This document shows positions 47,238 through 59,917 of a stretch of 64,000 nt of DNA, piece by piece. Both the position numbers and the translations under genes were made by a program. Numbering within the stretch: position 1 is the stretch's first letter; every line of letters begins with the position of its first letter. Origin of the DNA: Thuidium tamariscinum (lineage: Eukaryota > Streptophyta > Bryopsida > Hypnales > Thuidiaceae). The notes under the pieces are model-generated. The model worked only from the letters and a program-made list of their open reading frames with translations, was not told the origin of the DNA and ran no database searches. Where the stretch lies: NCBI GenBank assembly GCA_947034885.2, contig OX344752.2, positions 19,592,001 to 19,656,000 on the forward strand, written 5' to 3'.

Positions 47238-48546
47238 TAAAAGTTGCTATGGGTGCAAAAAAGTGTGTTGCAAAAGCCATCTAGTAGCTTTATGGTCCTT
47301 AATTTAGGAGTTAACAAAGTTGTGTGTACCTTGACTTACATCAATTTTGGATATGTTTGGGTGTCATCATTCAAAGCAATGGACTACCTAAGTAGTGGAA
47401 AGTTACGAAAGATAAGAATGCAATGAAGGCACTAAAGTTTTGAGTGACACATAAATAGTAATGTTCACTATTCATTTGAGTAGAATGCATTCTTTTGAGC
47501 AAAATGGCATCCCAAACAATTTATCATATGTGTGATCCATTGAGTGTCATTTTGAGCCCACATTTATCTACTTGTGAAAGTTGGGACATTGAATTGCTCC
47601 TAAGATTAAGATTAAGATTGGTTTGGTTTATATTTCAAGGCACCTAACTTGATAATTTATCCATCTGCTAATTAATAATGAAATACATAGATACATTTCA
47701 TCTGCAATGCATAAGCTTACATAGCATAGAACATTTAGTAGCTTTCATGTCTACTACCTTTCCTTCATGCATCTTGCTTGTCACATTGAGCCTTCACTTG
47801 TTTACTTAACTACTAATGAATTATTGTTTGGTATGAAATATTTCACGCCATCTAACTTAACCATATAAGGATGGATTGGCTAGGATGGAAAATCATCCTT
47901 TTTGAAATAGTGCAAATCATCAACTTAGAAAAATTCAAAAGTATTCATTGGAGATTATACTACTATTTACAACCTCCTCTTTTTTGCACAAAATTTTAAA
48001 GATGAACAATTGCACTTCTATCTTACATGCAAATTTTTTGTGTCATCCATTGTATATCAGACCATTATGGTCTACAATTTCCTTTCAAGGTTAAGCTCAT
48101 TATAGTGCCTTATTATTATTAGATTGTTGAAATTCTTCATTTTCTTATAAACAAGTGAAAGGAGGTTCAGTGCACTAAAGAACGCAATATTTGGGTATTG
48201 TATACAAAAGTTATGAAGGAACAAAGTTTGATACAAAAAGTTTTTTTTTCACATATGTACATAACTAATTTTGGAAATGTACACAAACTATAGATGGTAC
48301 TTTTGGATCAGTACTGTAGTGTTTTGGAGGTGCCTACCTTAGTAGTGTACATTTCTAGTCCTAAAATGTGCACCACTAGAACATTTGCTTAAAATGGGCC
48401 AACTCCCATTTGGCCTATCATAGGCTAACTTACCTTAGGAACTAGCTTCATTGTCAAGGAAGTTCATGTGCAATGTATTGCCTCCTCTAAATGAAGTATG
48501 ATTCTCAACTATTTAAATAAAATAAATAAAATGAGTTCAACACATA
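47238..48546. other. A+T-rich spacer with a MITE fragment
   Basis: About 48160-48345 is a diverged, truncated relative of the AAGGTAGG-ended element at 35348-35632. Nothing else is recognised. Confidence 0.4.
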
Positions 48547-49281
48547 GGGTGAATGCAAGAAACACTTGTACTATTTTCCGTCACAACCTAACTACTGATC
48601 TATTTTTTGACCATAACTTTTTCATTATTGCTCTAAATGACTCAATATTTCTAGAGAAGGTACTCATGTATATCATACACCTTACATAATTTTTTCATAA
48701 TTTTCAAAAATATTTTAATACTAAAATAGTACTAGTGATTAAATGTCACAAATGAGAATTTGGAGGGTTTTAGTACTAAGGAGTACCTTTTTTTTTAATG
48801 ATTTTGAGATGAAATTTGGATGAGATGATCTTCTAGTAGACTTACATATCTCTACATGAGGGATTTTGAAAAAAGTTATTTTTATATGGTGTGGAAGTCT
48901 ACAAAGTGAGCTTCTTTCTGCTTGAATTTTGAAACATATAAAATATTATTTTGGTATTTTTTTGGTGAATGACCATCTCCATAGAATTGTTGCAATCGGA
49001 CACTTTTTATTTTTTTTATTTACTTATTTTTACTATTTTTCCCAAATAAAAACATGAAGATATGTATTTTCTTGAGGTTTGGGCGCTTTTTAAGTTCTCC
49101 TACTTAGAGAATTTTTCTATCAATTTCCTTCAGTGAAAACCTTCATCTTAGAGGTGTATACATTGTTCATATTTTTCAAATATTTTTCAAATTAATTTTC
49201 TAATTTTAAAGTACTCCAGAAAAAGTCATGAGTATTCTAGTAAAACGCAACAAATAGTAGAGGTGTTTCTTGCATTCACCC
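48547..49281 (-). mobile_element. F1 element, copy 7 (735 bp)
   Basis: The ends GGGTGAATGCAAGAAACACT and GTGTTTCTTGCATTCACCC are near-perfect inverted repeats. CATA flanks both sides exactly (48543-48546 and 49282-49285). The internal landmarks run in the opposite direction to copy 6. Confidence 0.9.
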
Positions 49282-49285
49282 CATA

Positions 49286-52200
49286 CTACAATTGTGGTGT
49301 TTTTAAGAGCAAAATATTACTTGGTATCACAAATCACAACATAAGTATTTGTTAAGCTTTGAGGTATTCAATACATCTTTTGACATCCACTTCAAGTGCA
49401 ACTATGAAATTTCACAACTGCAAGATGGAACCTTGGGCTAAGTTAGTCTAACAAATCCCCTTTCCACATTCAAATGGCATTTGTAATTTATCACCTATAG
49501 AAAATGAGTGAAGAAATCCTTTATGAAGTCCTTCAATAGACATTGATTCTAAAATTTCTTGAAGATATTAATAGCATTAGAATTCTATGTGAATACTTGA
49601 ATGATCTACATTGTTTCCAAATTCTAGGACTTGTTGATAATTTATCCAAGTGCTACATAGCTACTCAAACTTATTGTCAAGAGTCTCAATCTACAATTGA
49701 TTGTTACTAGTGCACCTGTTATAGTATTATTGTATATGGTATGTGTACCTATAATCATTGTTGCATAAAATGCAATATCCACATTTGAACCAAAAAGCGA
49801 CATTAAAACCTAGATATTGAGAAACACGAGAAACATGAGATGTACACAGGAGAACCTTGTGTCCATTTTTGGTACATTTATATACAAAAAAATACTTTTG
49901 AAATTTCAAAATGTATTCTTAACAATGTCCAAATAATACATGCTAAAGTGCTTTAAAAATCCCTTTCACTTGCCAATTTTGATCCAATTAAATAATAAAT
50001 CAACCTATTATAGTAGTAGTTGGTATTATTAGGTCAAGGTTTTGCACTTATGGTTCTATGTAGCTCTCAATCCTATTTGGATTCCATGGTGGAAGCTAGC
50101 TTGTAGTATTGGTGTTTGGACACAATTATTAGAAGTGTTACATAATTGATTAAATTTTGTATTTAGAAGATTTCAAAAATTTTGGACTAGTAGTGTGAAA
50201 TATAAAGGCAATGGCATACTATAGCAATTGAAGTATTTCAAGTTTTGTAGAGCAATCTTTGGCAACATTTGGATCATAATGGCAAAGATATTAATGACAA
50301 TTAGGATGAAATACATATTCCTTTAGGTTTGAAAGTATTTCCTAGTATTTATCAATTTAATGCTAGAATATTTTAAAAGTCCTACTTTAAACCTTAAAAG
50401 TATGAGAAATAAATGCACTAAATAGGGATCTTAAGGGGACCAAAAAATTAAACGAACTTATTATGAAAAATTGTAGATGATTGAAATGTAATGTATACTC
50501 TATGGACACTTCAATAGCTATTGATTTACAATGAAGGTTGATATTAATATAGAGTAAAATGTCGATTATTTAGTATAGATCCCCTTAGAATCCATTTTTA
50601 GTGTAGTGACCTATAATTGAGAGTGTTAGGGAGTAATGCCTTTAATTACATAATGCTAAATCTAAAGGGAATTTGAGATGCTTTGGTCAAGATTTTCTTA
50701 AAGATTTTTGGACAACAAAGTTTGAATCCTTGATGGGATGACAAAGCTACTCACATCTATGACTTTGAATATACCTTAAGGAGTTTGGTAGAAACATAAT
50801 TTGTTCATCTAATTTTTTATTTATTTTAAGATTGATCTACAAATTTAATAAATTTTGGATGAGCTTCTAAAAGCAAAATTCACCCAATCATATACAAAAT
50901 AATAAATTGTTACTACATAACACAAGCGAGATATATTACTTCCTCTCTGTGTGAAAATATTCTCTCCCTTTTTCATAGGTGATTTGAAGCATTTTCTTCT
51001 ATGAGGATTTTGAAGTTCAAGGAGATGAGTGATACTACAAGGATTTATGCTTCATTTTGAGGGGTGTATTTTGTGCTTTTCCAATGCTATTTGAAGATGT
51101 CTTCACCTCCAAATAAATTTATAAAATTAAATTTGAAGTTTCAAATGTAGATATATAACTCTACACCTAAAATTAATGTAAATTTTAGTGTACATCGTCA
51201 ATACAATTCATAGAAATTGGAGGCTTAAATCTAAGTAATTTATTGAATTTGAAATTCCAATTTCATTGATTTGTAGATTTCAAAATTTTAGATCTATCCT
51301 CCCCTCTAGATTTTAAAAGTTCAAATACTCCTAATTTATAGAAGTTGGTTGCTAAAAAGCCCTTACAATTTCATTGATATTAAAATTTCTTTGATATTTA
51401 GAATCTATAGACTTGTAGAATTTCCACTCAAATTTTTTTGGCTTTTTTGTATTTTTTGTTGTCCTTTTTTTATTGTTAGAAATTTTGTTTTCATTTGAGT
51501 GCTTAAATTAGTGAATTAGCAAGTAGTTGTGCCAAATAGGAAGGCAAGTATATGCCAATTGAGCTCTTCATTTGGCTAGTTTATAAGTTTAGGAGTTCCT
51601 AATGGACAATTATCTTGTGGCAATTAGGAGGTCAATTTAGTCGGTGAGTAATTGCCAATTTGGAGCCTATTAACTAGGTATTTGAGTTTGGTTGGCACCC
51701 ATTAATTGCAAAAGAAGTGAAAGTGAAAGTTCTAGCTGCAAGTGGACTATGTATAAGTTTGTTTTTCTTTTGGATTTTAGAAGATGGAAATTGTAATGGA
51801 AGAAGTGAAATTTTTTGGGTGCTAATTAGCTGAGATGTTATGAGGTGATAAATTAGCTATTGAATGAATTTTAAAACTCTAAATTTACTTATATGCTAGT
51901 TGTTTGGACTAATGTGATGCAAGTTTAGGCCTAATTGATTTTAGATTTTTAGTGTGTGTGATGAGTATGTATTGAGCTCAAGTAGAGGTGCATTGTGTTA
52001 GAGAGTGTGATTTATGGATCCAAATTGGTATTGTTGCTTGTACGTGGTGACACATTGTTTAGGCCCAAGTTAGAATTTGATTGTTGTCCAAATTGGGAAA
52101 TGGTTGCGTAATGCAATTTGTAAGTGTTCAATTGTATATATGCATGTGTATCTTGAAAGTGAGAACTTTATTGAGTTGTGATGAGAAAAGTGCTACCAAT

Positions 52201-55200
52201 TTAGGTGTATGTTGAGAAAATGAAATTCAAGGCTTTTTTTACTATAGAATATCAAAAGGGGTAGGTCCCTCCCTCTTCCCATTCAGAAATGTTATGCTCT
52301 AGATAAATTGACAAATTTCAAGTTTTAACTGCAATCTAAGAAATTCAAAACAATTTGAAAACAAAAATTGATTTTATGGACACTTATTTCATTTTCATTT
52401 GATCTTATAACTTTTGACTTTCATATCACCATTCTTATTATTACATGATTGCAATTCTACAAATAGAAATTTTGATAGTACATCCTCTCTCCATGCATAA
52501 TTGCCAATTTTAGAATTTGTAGGTGGACCCAATATGAAGCACTTTTAAGAAAAAAGTAGAGTAGTTAAAATTGATATTAGTTAGGCGGTCATTACTATAC
52601 CTCTCTCTTAGTGCATAATCTTTACACCATGTACCAAGAGAGGTTCTACTTATATGAAGGGTTATTCCCCCTTCACTTAAGCTAGGAATGTCAAATTAAT
52701 TTTAAGAGCAGTCTAAAATGCTTATGAACTTGAGCTCACACTGAATCAAATTGTGAAATTGATCTATGTGTGATTAGGTAGTTTTGTCAAGATTGCACGT
52801 TTCCATTGATGTGTTCTTATTACTTGAAAATTCATGCAAAGCTCTTTTTTGAATGTTTCCCCCCTATATATTAATCAAGAACACCAACAACACTCTAAAT
52901 CTATTTTTCATCAAGATTGACAACTACTCAATGACTACTACTTCAAAAGTGGTGGGTGTAGATATGCTTTTTCATTAACTCACTATTAAATTGCTCTTAG
53001 CGGCATGCTACTTTAGGTGCTATATAGGTTTGGCATTTGGCAATACACACAAGTGGATTGTGCTCCCTCTTTACCATTCTAACACTACCTCTCAAAAACT
53101 AGGTGGGAATACATATCAAGAAGAACTTTCTTTTGAATGACTTTTTCATTAGACCATTAAATTTTTCAATTTATATAGCTACTTTTTGAAAACTTTATTT
53201 ATTGTTGTTTGATCCAAACAGGGCACCAATAATTGACTTCTAGCAAGAAATAACGGGAAAATTGTATATTAGTTCAAACAATTGTATTTGTTTTTGATGA
53301 TAATGTTGATGTAAACATTTCAATTGGTACAAGGTATATTTAACCTCATTTGATTTGTACAAAGGGTTGGACAGAAAGCCAAAGAAACAAAAGCTATAGT
53401 TTCATGCTTTATTTATTCTATACCATAGAATCGACACTCATGTTACATCAATTTCATCTTCATACCAATCCATCGCAAATAACCATTTCTTTTGCACCAA
53501 TGCCCTCCGTTGGTGATGTGACAATTGATGAAGAGGTTGTTATGAGGAACATGTATTTCTATTACTTAAACATTACATGTCTAAGTAATAATAAGAGTAT
53601 CCACCTTCACTCCTATAATTGTTAATGAAGTGTATATCACTCAAAAGGTTTCAAGAAAGGTATAAAAAATCATACCTTACACTTTTAACAAAAATATTTT
53701 TTAATTCATTGAGGACTATCAACTTTCTTACAATGAATGTTTTGATCGAGTTTTCTCACTTTCAATTGATATTTTTTTTGGCACAAGAATATACTTGAAT
53801 TTTTTTATTTCAACCTTACAAAAGTGAAGATTATTTTATTTAGTATGAATGCTTTTTTTTGAACTATTGAAGAATAGTAAAGCCTTGCAAATCCTCCCAA
53901 CAAACGTCAATATTTGGAGGTAGCCAAGCACACTAGTATATTAGACTTAGAGTCTCATGACAAATCACAAAAGAAAACACCTATGTAGTATGTATGAAAT
54001 TAATTTTGGAATATATTGATAGTTGGATTTTGAGATTATGACAATTTTGGATGATCAACTTTATGGGCAATAGAGGGAAACTTATGGGAAAGGAAAATCA
54101 TAAAAAGATGAATAAAGATTTTTTACCCTTTATATAAAAAATGAATTGGAATCTATAAAAGATGTGTTTCTTTAATCTAATAGGATGAGAAATGAGAAAA
54201 TTCTCTCAAATTTGTACACACACTCAAGAAAAAGAGTAGAAAAAAAAATTGACCAAATTATATTGGACCATAAAATTTAAAATAATTTATATATGCATCA
54301 ATTTTTGTGATTTAACTATTGACATTATTAGCATAATGTTTGAAACGTCTGAAATTTTTTTGGAATCATTCTTAATATTTTATATTCTTAATCACACTAG
54401 ATTGAACTCATTGAACCTTATATTATTAAAATTCATAAAAATAAAAATTTGAAAAGAAATTTCTCAAAATTCAAATTGTTTGTGTAGAATATAGACTAGA
54501 AATGTCCAAGTTTTTTCCATCCCTACTATTCTTTCACTGAAAAAAGATTATTTTTCCTCCTTTTTTCCCTTCTTTTTAGACTACAATTTTCAAAAAAAAT
54601 TCTTCTCACATTGAAATATGGAAAATGCATCAAGTATGTCAACTTGTTACTCTACAAGGTCATATTGTATGTGTAGGTCAATTTTATAAATAATTAGGAA
54701 AAAATTGGAGGATGCTTGAAATTTTAAAAATTGTACATCTATTTCCAAAAACTTGAAAATATTTCATTATCACTAATTTTGAATATCCAATAATTATTCT
54801 TGAGAGAATTTTAAAAAAAAGAATACATTTACTAATGAATAGAAAGAATCAATTCAAAATTAAAGGTGTCCAAAAATTAAGAAGAGCAAAGTGCCAAAAG
54901 TCAAGAAATCTAAATTAACATGTCAAATTGTCTAAATTCTAAAATTATTTCAACACCTATGTGTCAAATGAGACTTGAATATAAAATAATTTACAAAGTA
55001 TTTAGATTTGTTTCACCCTATCAAAAATTCATCATTGAAAACTTAAAACGAGCACATTGTGTCCTCTTGGTAATACTTGAACATTTGTATGAATATGGTG
55101 CACCAATGCATTCAATTATCATTATTGAGTAGATTTTTCTTAAATTTCAAAATTCTTAGATTTTAAAATTGGGAAATACCAATTAACGTGGCAAAATCCA

Positions 55201-55249
55201 AAGACTCCAAACATATAAGAGAGGGCTCTAAAACAATGCAGCTATCTAA
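49286..55249. other. A+T-rich gene-poor stretch
   Basis: About 6 kb without a recognised gene or complete inverted-repeat element. At about 52905-52960 one frame reads FFIKIDNYSMTT, faintly like the 'IDDYSRMTW' integrase block of Copia retrotransposons, but nothing else around it confirms this. The open frame at 53350-53625 (91 codons) has no known domain. The region may be very old transposon sequence. Confidence 0.4.
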
Positions 55250-55253
55250 TAGA

Positions 55254-55986
55254 GGGTCATTGCAAGAAAGGGCGTCCGTTTTTGTAGCATTCTGGATTTG
55301 GACGCTTTTTTTTTCGGGAGTACTATTTAATTAGAAAAACAATTTTAAAAAAACATAAAAAATATACAAAATGCGTATACCTTAAAGAAGAAGGTTCCCT
55401 ATGAAGGAAAAGCTTTGGAAAATTCTTTAAGTAGGAGAATTAGAAAAGTGCCAAAACTCATGAAAATGGGCATATTTAGATTTTAATTTGTAAAAAATAG
55501 GAAAAGTTATTTTTCTCAAATCTAAAAATTGGCCATTTGGGTAGAGTTGATGGTGATGAGATTTTACCAAAAAAATTATCTTAGTACCATCATCAATGTT
55601 CAGAAATTGCATGCAATGGGAGTGTTGTTTGCATTCATGTGGAGGATATAAAATAATGTATTTTTAGATTCCCTTTGATAGGAATATGCTTTCCTACTAT
55701 GCAAATGCACCATGAAAATTTCAGCTTTAGATCATTAAATTTGGGGACTCTGAACGTAGTAAAAACCCCTAAGCCTCTGTTTGTGACAAATTAAGAAAAA
55801 TGATTTTTAAATATAAAATTATTATTTTTAATTTCTGAAAAATAAGGGATGTGAAAACCATCAAGTTAGAGAGGTCCAATAATTATTTCATATTGTTAGA
55901 TCTTTAGATTCAAAAGTTATAGCAGAAAAGAATGACGTCACTCTCATTGTGATGGAGAATAGGACCGGCGTTTCTTGCAATGACCC
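55254..55986 (+). mobile_element. F1 element, copy 8 (733 bp, subtype B)
   Basis: The ends GGGTCATTGCAAGAAAGGGC and GGCGTTTCTTGCAATGACCC are inverted. TAGA flanks both sides exactly (55250-55253 and 55987-55990). The segment after the left end, with 'GTTTTTGTAGCATTCTGGA', marks subtype B, shared with the copy at 5228-5954. Confidence 0.9.
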
Positions 55987-55990
55987 TAGA

Positions 55991-58900
55991 AGGCTGTAAA
56001 ATGAAATAATGGATACTTGATTGTGGGAAAATGAACTTTTGATTACATCAAGGCATGATAAGATTTGGTTTACACTTCTTCAATGGATGGTTTAAGAGCC
56101 ACAATGACTTCTTTCCTAACTAAGTGGATAGTGTCTACTAATTTTATTCAAAATAAAAATTGGTAGTCCAACTACCTTCTTACAAATTATGTTAAAAGAT
56201 ATGAATTAATGATTGATTCAAGGGATGTCAAGCATTCATTTTAGTTTAGAAAGGGTTGCATTTAGAAACCATCTCTATTACATTTTACATGTTGCAATGC
56301 TAGTTTTCGAACAAAACCAGATTTTTTTTTAACCTAAGCATGTGTGGGTTTCCAAGGCGTATGAATCACAAATAGGGCCCTATGCCAAATTGCGTTTAAA
56401 AGTTCATAAGTAATTCATAAATGCTTCAAAAATTATGAAACAACTTGTGTTAGATTCCTCATTTGTTTCTCTTTCATTTGAAAAATGAGCAAAAAATATT
56501 ACCATCTCAAAAAATACATGATAAAGGCGGCCCGGCCCTTAAATGAACAGTTTCTGAGCCTCTTACCTCATGTCCAAACCTCAAAGTTAACAACGATGGC
56601 CCAAAGAGGCCATTTCAAAGTACATGACCTTGAAATACCATCTGAGGTACTGAAGTGCTGTACTTTCACTGTAAGTCTGTCCTTCTGCGCACTCAGCACT
56701 GTACTTGAGGTACAGACTGTGTCTGTCTTTGGTAATATGACAACTGATTGACATCCTCACAACCCCCATGCATGGTCCCATAAAATGATGCTGACCACAA
56801 CTGGAATATAAGTTAAGCATCATGGAATTTCCGTGGTCCTCCCAACACAATCACTTGGAGTAAGTCATATCTGTGAAATTTTTAAACAAAGTTACAATTT
56901 CAATTGAGGCTTTCTCTTGGTTTCATTGAGGACTGATCGAGGTAGATGTCGAGCTCGGTGATGTTGAATTGGTCCGTAAGATTTAGACGTGTAGAAGTGA
57001 GGATGCCATTTTCCGAAGATATCACACCAGCCCTACAATTTCAATCCATACAGTCTCTAAATATGAAGAATCATTCCCGGAAGTAATGCTGTAAGTACTG
57101 TACGTAGTTTTCTTCTGTAATGAAAGCTCATTTGCACCAAAAATTTTACACGAGAAGGCGGACTTGCCACCTGTCTAGCTGCATCACGTTATCAAGTTAC
57201 CAGGTGCCCGGCCTAGCCTAGCCTGTTAAGTATTCGTACATCAAGATCACTAATTAAATGTCTTTTCAGTGACCTCATTATCTGAAATACGCTGTAGCAT
57301 TAAATTATGGCAGACCAGGCACCAATTCAAAATGAAGTACTATGGTCTCATCACTTAGTATGCATATGTTTTAATTAGCACATGAATTCTTCAGCTTTGG
57401 TGTCCTAGAATGTGATTCTGTGATGATTGATCATTTTCAAGCCGTCTGCCAATTGCTCAATTCATAACATAATCACATCATGCATGTTCCGGGCCTCTAG
57501 CTCCCACTCGAGAGCGGAGATCGATTCATCAAGGCAGCGACGCTCTCTTGCCGCTTCTTTGGGTTGGAGATCGATCGATGTCGTTTGATCGACAGTACGT
57601 ACCTTCCAGTCCCACGGTGAGTACATATCTCTGTACTAACACACCAAGTAACTTAACATTAACTAATTCTCCTGAAGGCCCTACAAGTTAAGGAACGTGC
57701 AATTACAGAGTGCACAGAGCGTGCAAATATGGAGAGTACGTGTTTACTCAATTCTAGCTTTGCCAAATCCTGTAATTTCGATTCCGGCTCAAACTCTAGA
57801 CACCAGATCGACCACGGCAAGCTCGATCCACCCGGAAGTACTTCCAGGACAACGGTGGGGTACAACTGGTACTGTACTCCACCAACTGTACTTGAGCGTC
57901 TGCATCAGCAAGGAATCAGCTGTACTGAAGCTGGCTTGCAGTGTATACAAGAGGTCGACCAGTAACTTCGGGGATATATCGATCCCTCCTGATCAGACAA
58001 CAAACATTGAGCAATTAGAATAAGTGGGCTAGCTGCGTTTCATGTGCTCGATCGATCGTCCCTTCCTTACCTTGTCGGTTGGGAAGAATTTCATCAAGTA
58101 TGTGACAGCATAAACGTAACATGCGGTTACGTTCTGATCGCCGGTTTCGACGTCGATCGACATCTAGCTGCGTCGTCGATCGTCCGTAGACGTGGATCCG
58201 ATAGCCATGGCCGCTTTCTTTCACCTCAGTCCGACGCACTGAGACACGTACTGAGACACGTACGTACTCCTCCAGTGAGATCGATGTCCCAAACTTGATA
58301 TATATGTGCCACAAGGGGATCTTTCAGAGTGAGTTTTCCTGGAGGGTTCCACATGCTCACTGCTCGGAGTGCAACTTCCACGAACCTACTTTGAGATTAA
58401 ATTTTCTGAAACACCCCAAATCGGTATCAAATGGCCGCTTGTGAATGTGTACGAGCTGAATGTGAAATATCTCATTTGATTAGGAAGCTTCCAAGAAGGA
58501 GACAATTTCATTTGATTTCCTAAAAAAATAAGAGGGACGCAATTCTTTGGAATCAAAGGTTCTGCAATTAATGTAGACCCCGGCCTGTGCTCCTAATGCC
58601 AAAGCCATTTCAACTGAAAGAGTACACATGTGTAAAAATTTACAGCATCTAGGCAGACAGCTACAAGAATGGTAACGATTTTTGTCAATAGGAGGAAATT
58701 AAAGAGTTCTATGTGAATGCAATAAGGCCCTGTAATTTTAATGTAATTTTGCCACTAAATTTATTGAGGGACGGTTGTGTAGCCAGTAGCCTCGATCCAG
58801 TACTCCCAATGGCACAGCCACTTACACTAAAATATACTTGAAGAATATCTCATTTAGGAAACTTCGAGGAAGGTGACAATATCAATGTCAGTAGAAAGAG

Positions 58901-59917
58901 GGAAGCAGTTCTGTGTCATTTGTCGTGTGCAGAGGTTCGATCAGCTGGCGTGTAGAATTGCCTCAAATTTAATGGTTTAATTTGTAGCCTAGCCTCTGCA
59001 AATGATTCCTGAAGACATTTAAACAAAAAAGTAAACTTCGAAGAGTTTACATCACTTTGGAAGCTTCAAGGAAGACAACTACTTACGTCAATTAGAAGAA
59101 GAAAAGGAGATTTGCACAGTGATATAGGCTCTGAAACAATGTGACCTTGCCTCTAAATTGATTACTAGACGAGTAGACGGAGCCTCCAGTACTCCCAATA
59201 GCGAAACGGAGGTAAACTAACGTAAATTGTAATGTTCACATGCAGAATTTAATCTCATATCAAACGGAATGAAGAAAAGATGTCTTGCGTACGCAGTAGA
59301 AATTTGGATGGGAACTTACTAAAATATATTTTCAAAGTAATGTCCATTATCTTCAATGTTTCTCAGTTATACTACGTTCTTGAAGTACTGAGGGGATAAT
59401 GAAATGTCCCAGCACGTGAAACTCGGATATCGATCGGAGATTAATGCAGCTGTGGAAGATCGATCGAGAGTATATAGTAATGTCCTCAATGCTCATGCAA
59501 TCGATCATTCCAGCTTCAATCTACACTAGCTAGCTGCCCAAGTACGTGCTCTTCGACTTCAAAGCTGGCGCTCCTCATGCATTGTTCGAGGACTTCAAAT
59601 CTCAAGATCTAGAGTTTTATCTGATCGATCTAGCCAGCTAGCTGCGCGCAGCTGGTGATGGTTTGCAGCGCACAGCTCTGTAGCTTGAATCTTGCGCTTG
59701 CTTGTTTGTAAGAGCCACTCCCCATTTTCAAATACTTTAAAACCGCAATTGTGTCCACGTGATTGTACCCATGTTGCTGGAAGATTGCAAGTTGTTGAAG
59801 TGAATTACCGAGTATTTATTAGAGTATCAGACAATGCTGAATAAACTTAACTATAATTTGTGCAGGTTGTGTGTGATCGGGTGGTGTTCGCTAGGTGGTG
59901 TGCTAACCATTGCAACA
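55991..59917. other. Region upstream of the CAX gene
   Basis: About 56370-56580 is a one-ended T325-type fragment ('ATAGGGCCCTATGCC', 'TATGAAACaACTTgtGTTAGAT', 'TGAGCCTCTTACCTca'). From about 56900 to 59900 the base composition is more balanced, with many GATCGATC-type stretches. Open frames such as 57697-58023 (plus) and 58314-58015 (minus) have no known domain. A GTGCAG acceptor-like site at 59861-59865 suggests a 5' leader intron of the CAX gene, but its upstream exon was not found. Confidence 0.4.

Noticed and set aside
53350..53625. 91-codon open frame as a gene
   Set aside because: No recognisable domain, no flanking exons, and it lies in a decayed A+T-rich region.
59834..59917. CAX start at the ATG at 59834
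   Set aside because: This lies before an acceptor-like GTGCAG at 59865, and the ATG at 59918 has a better context. Coding sequence upstream of 59918 through another exon remains possible.
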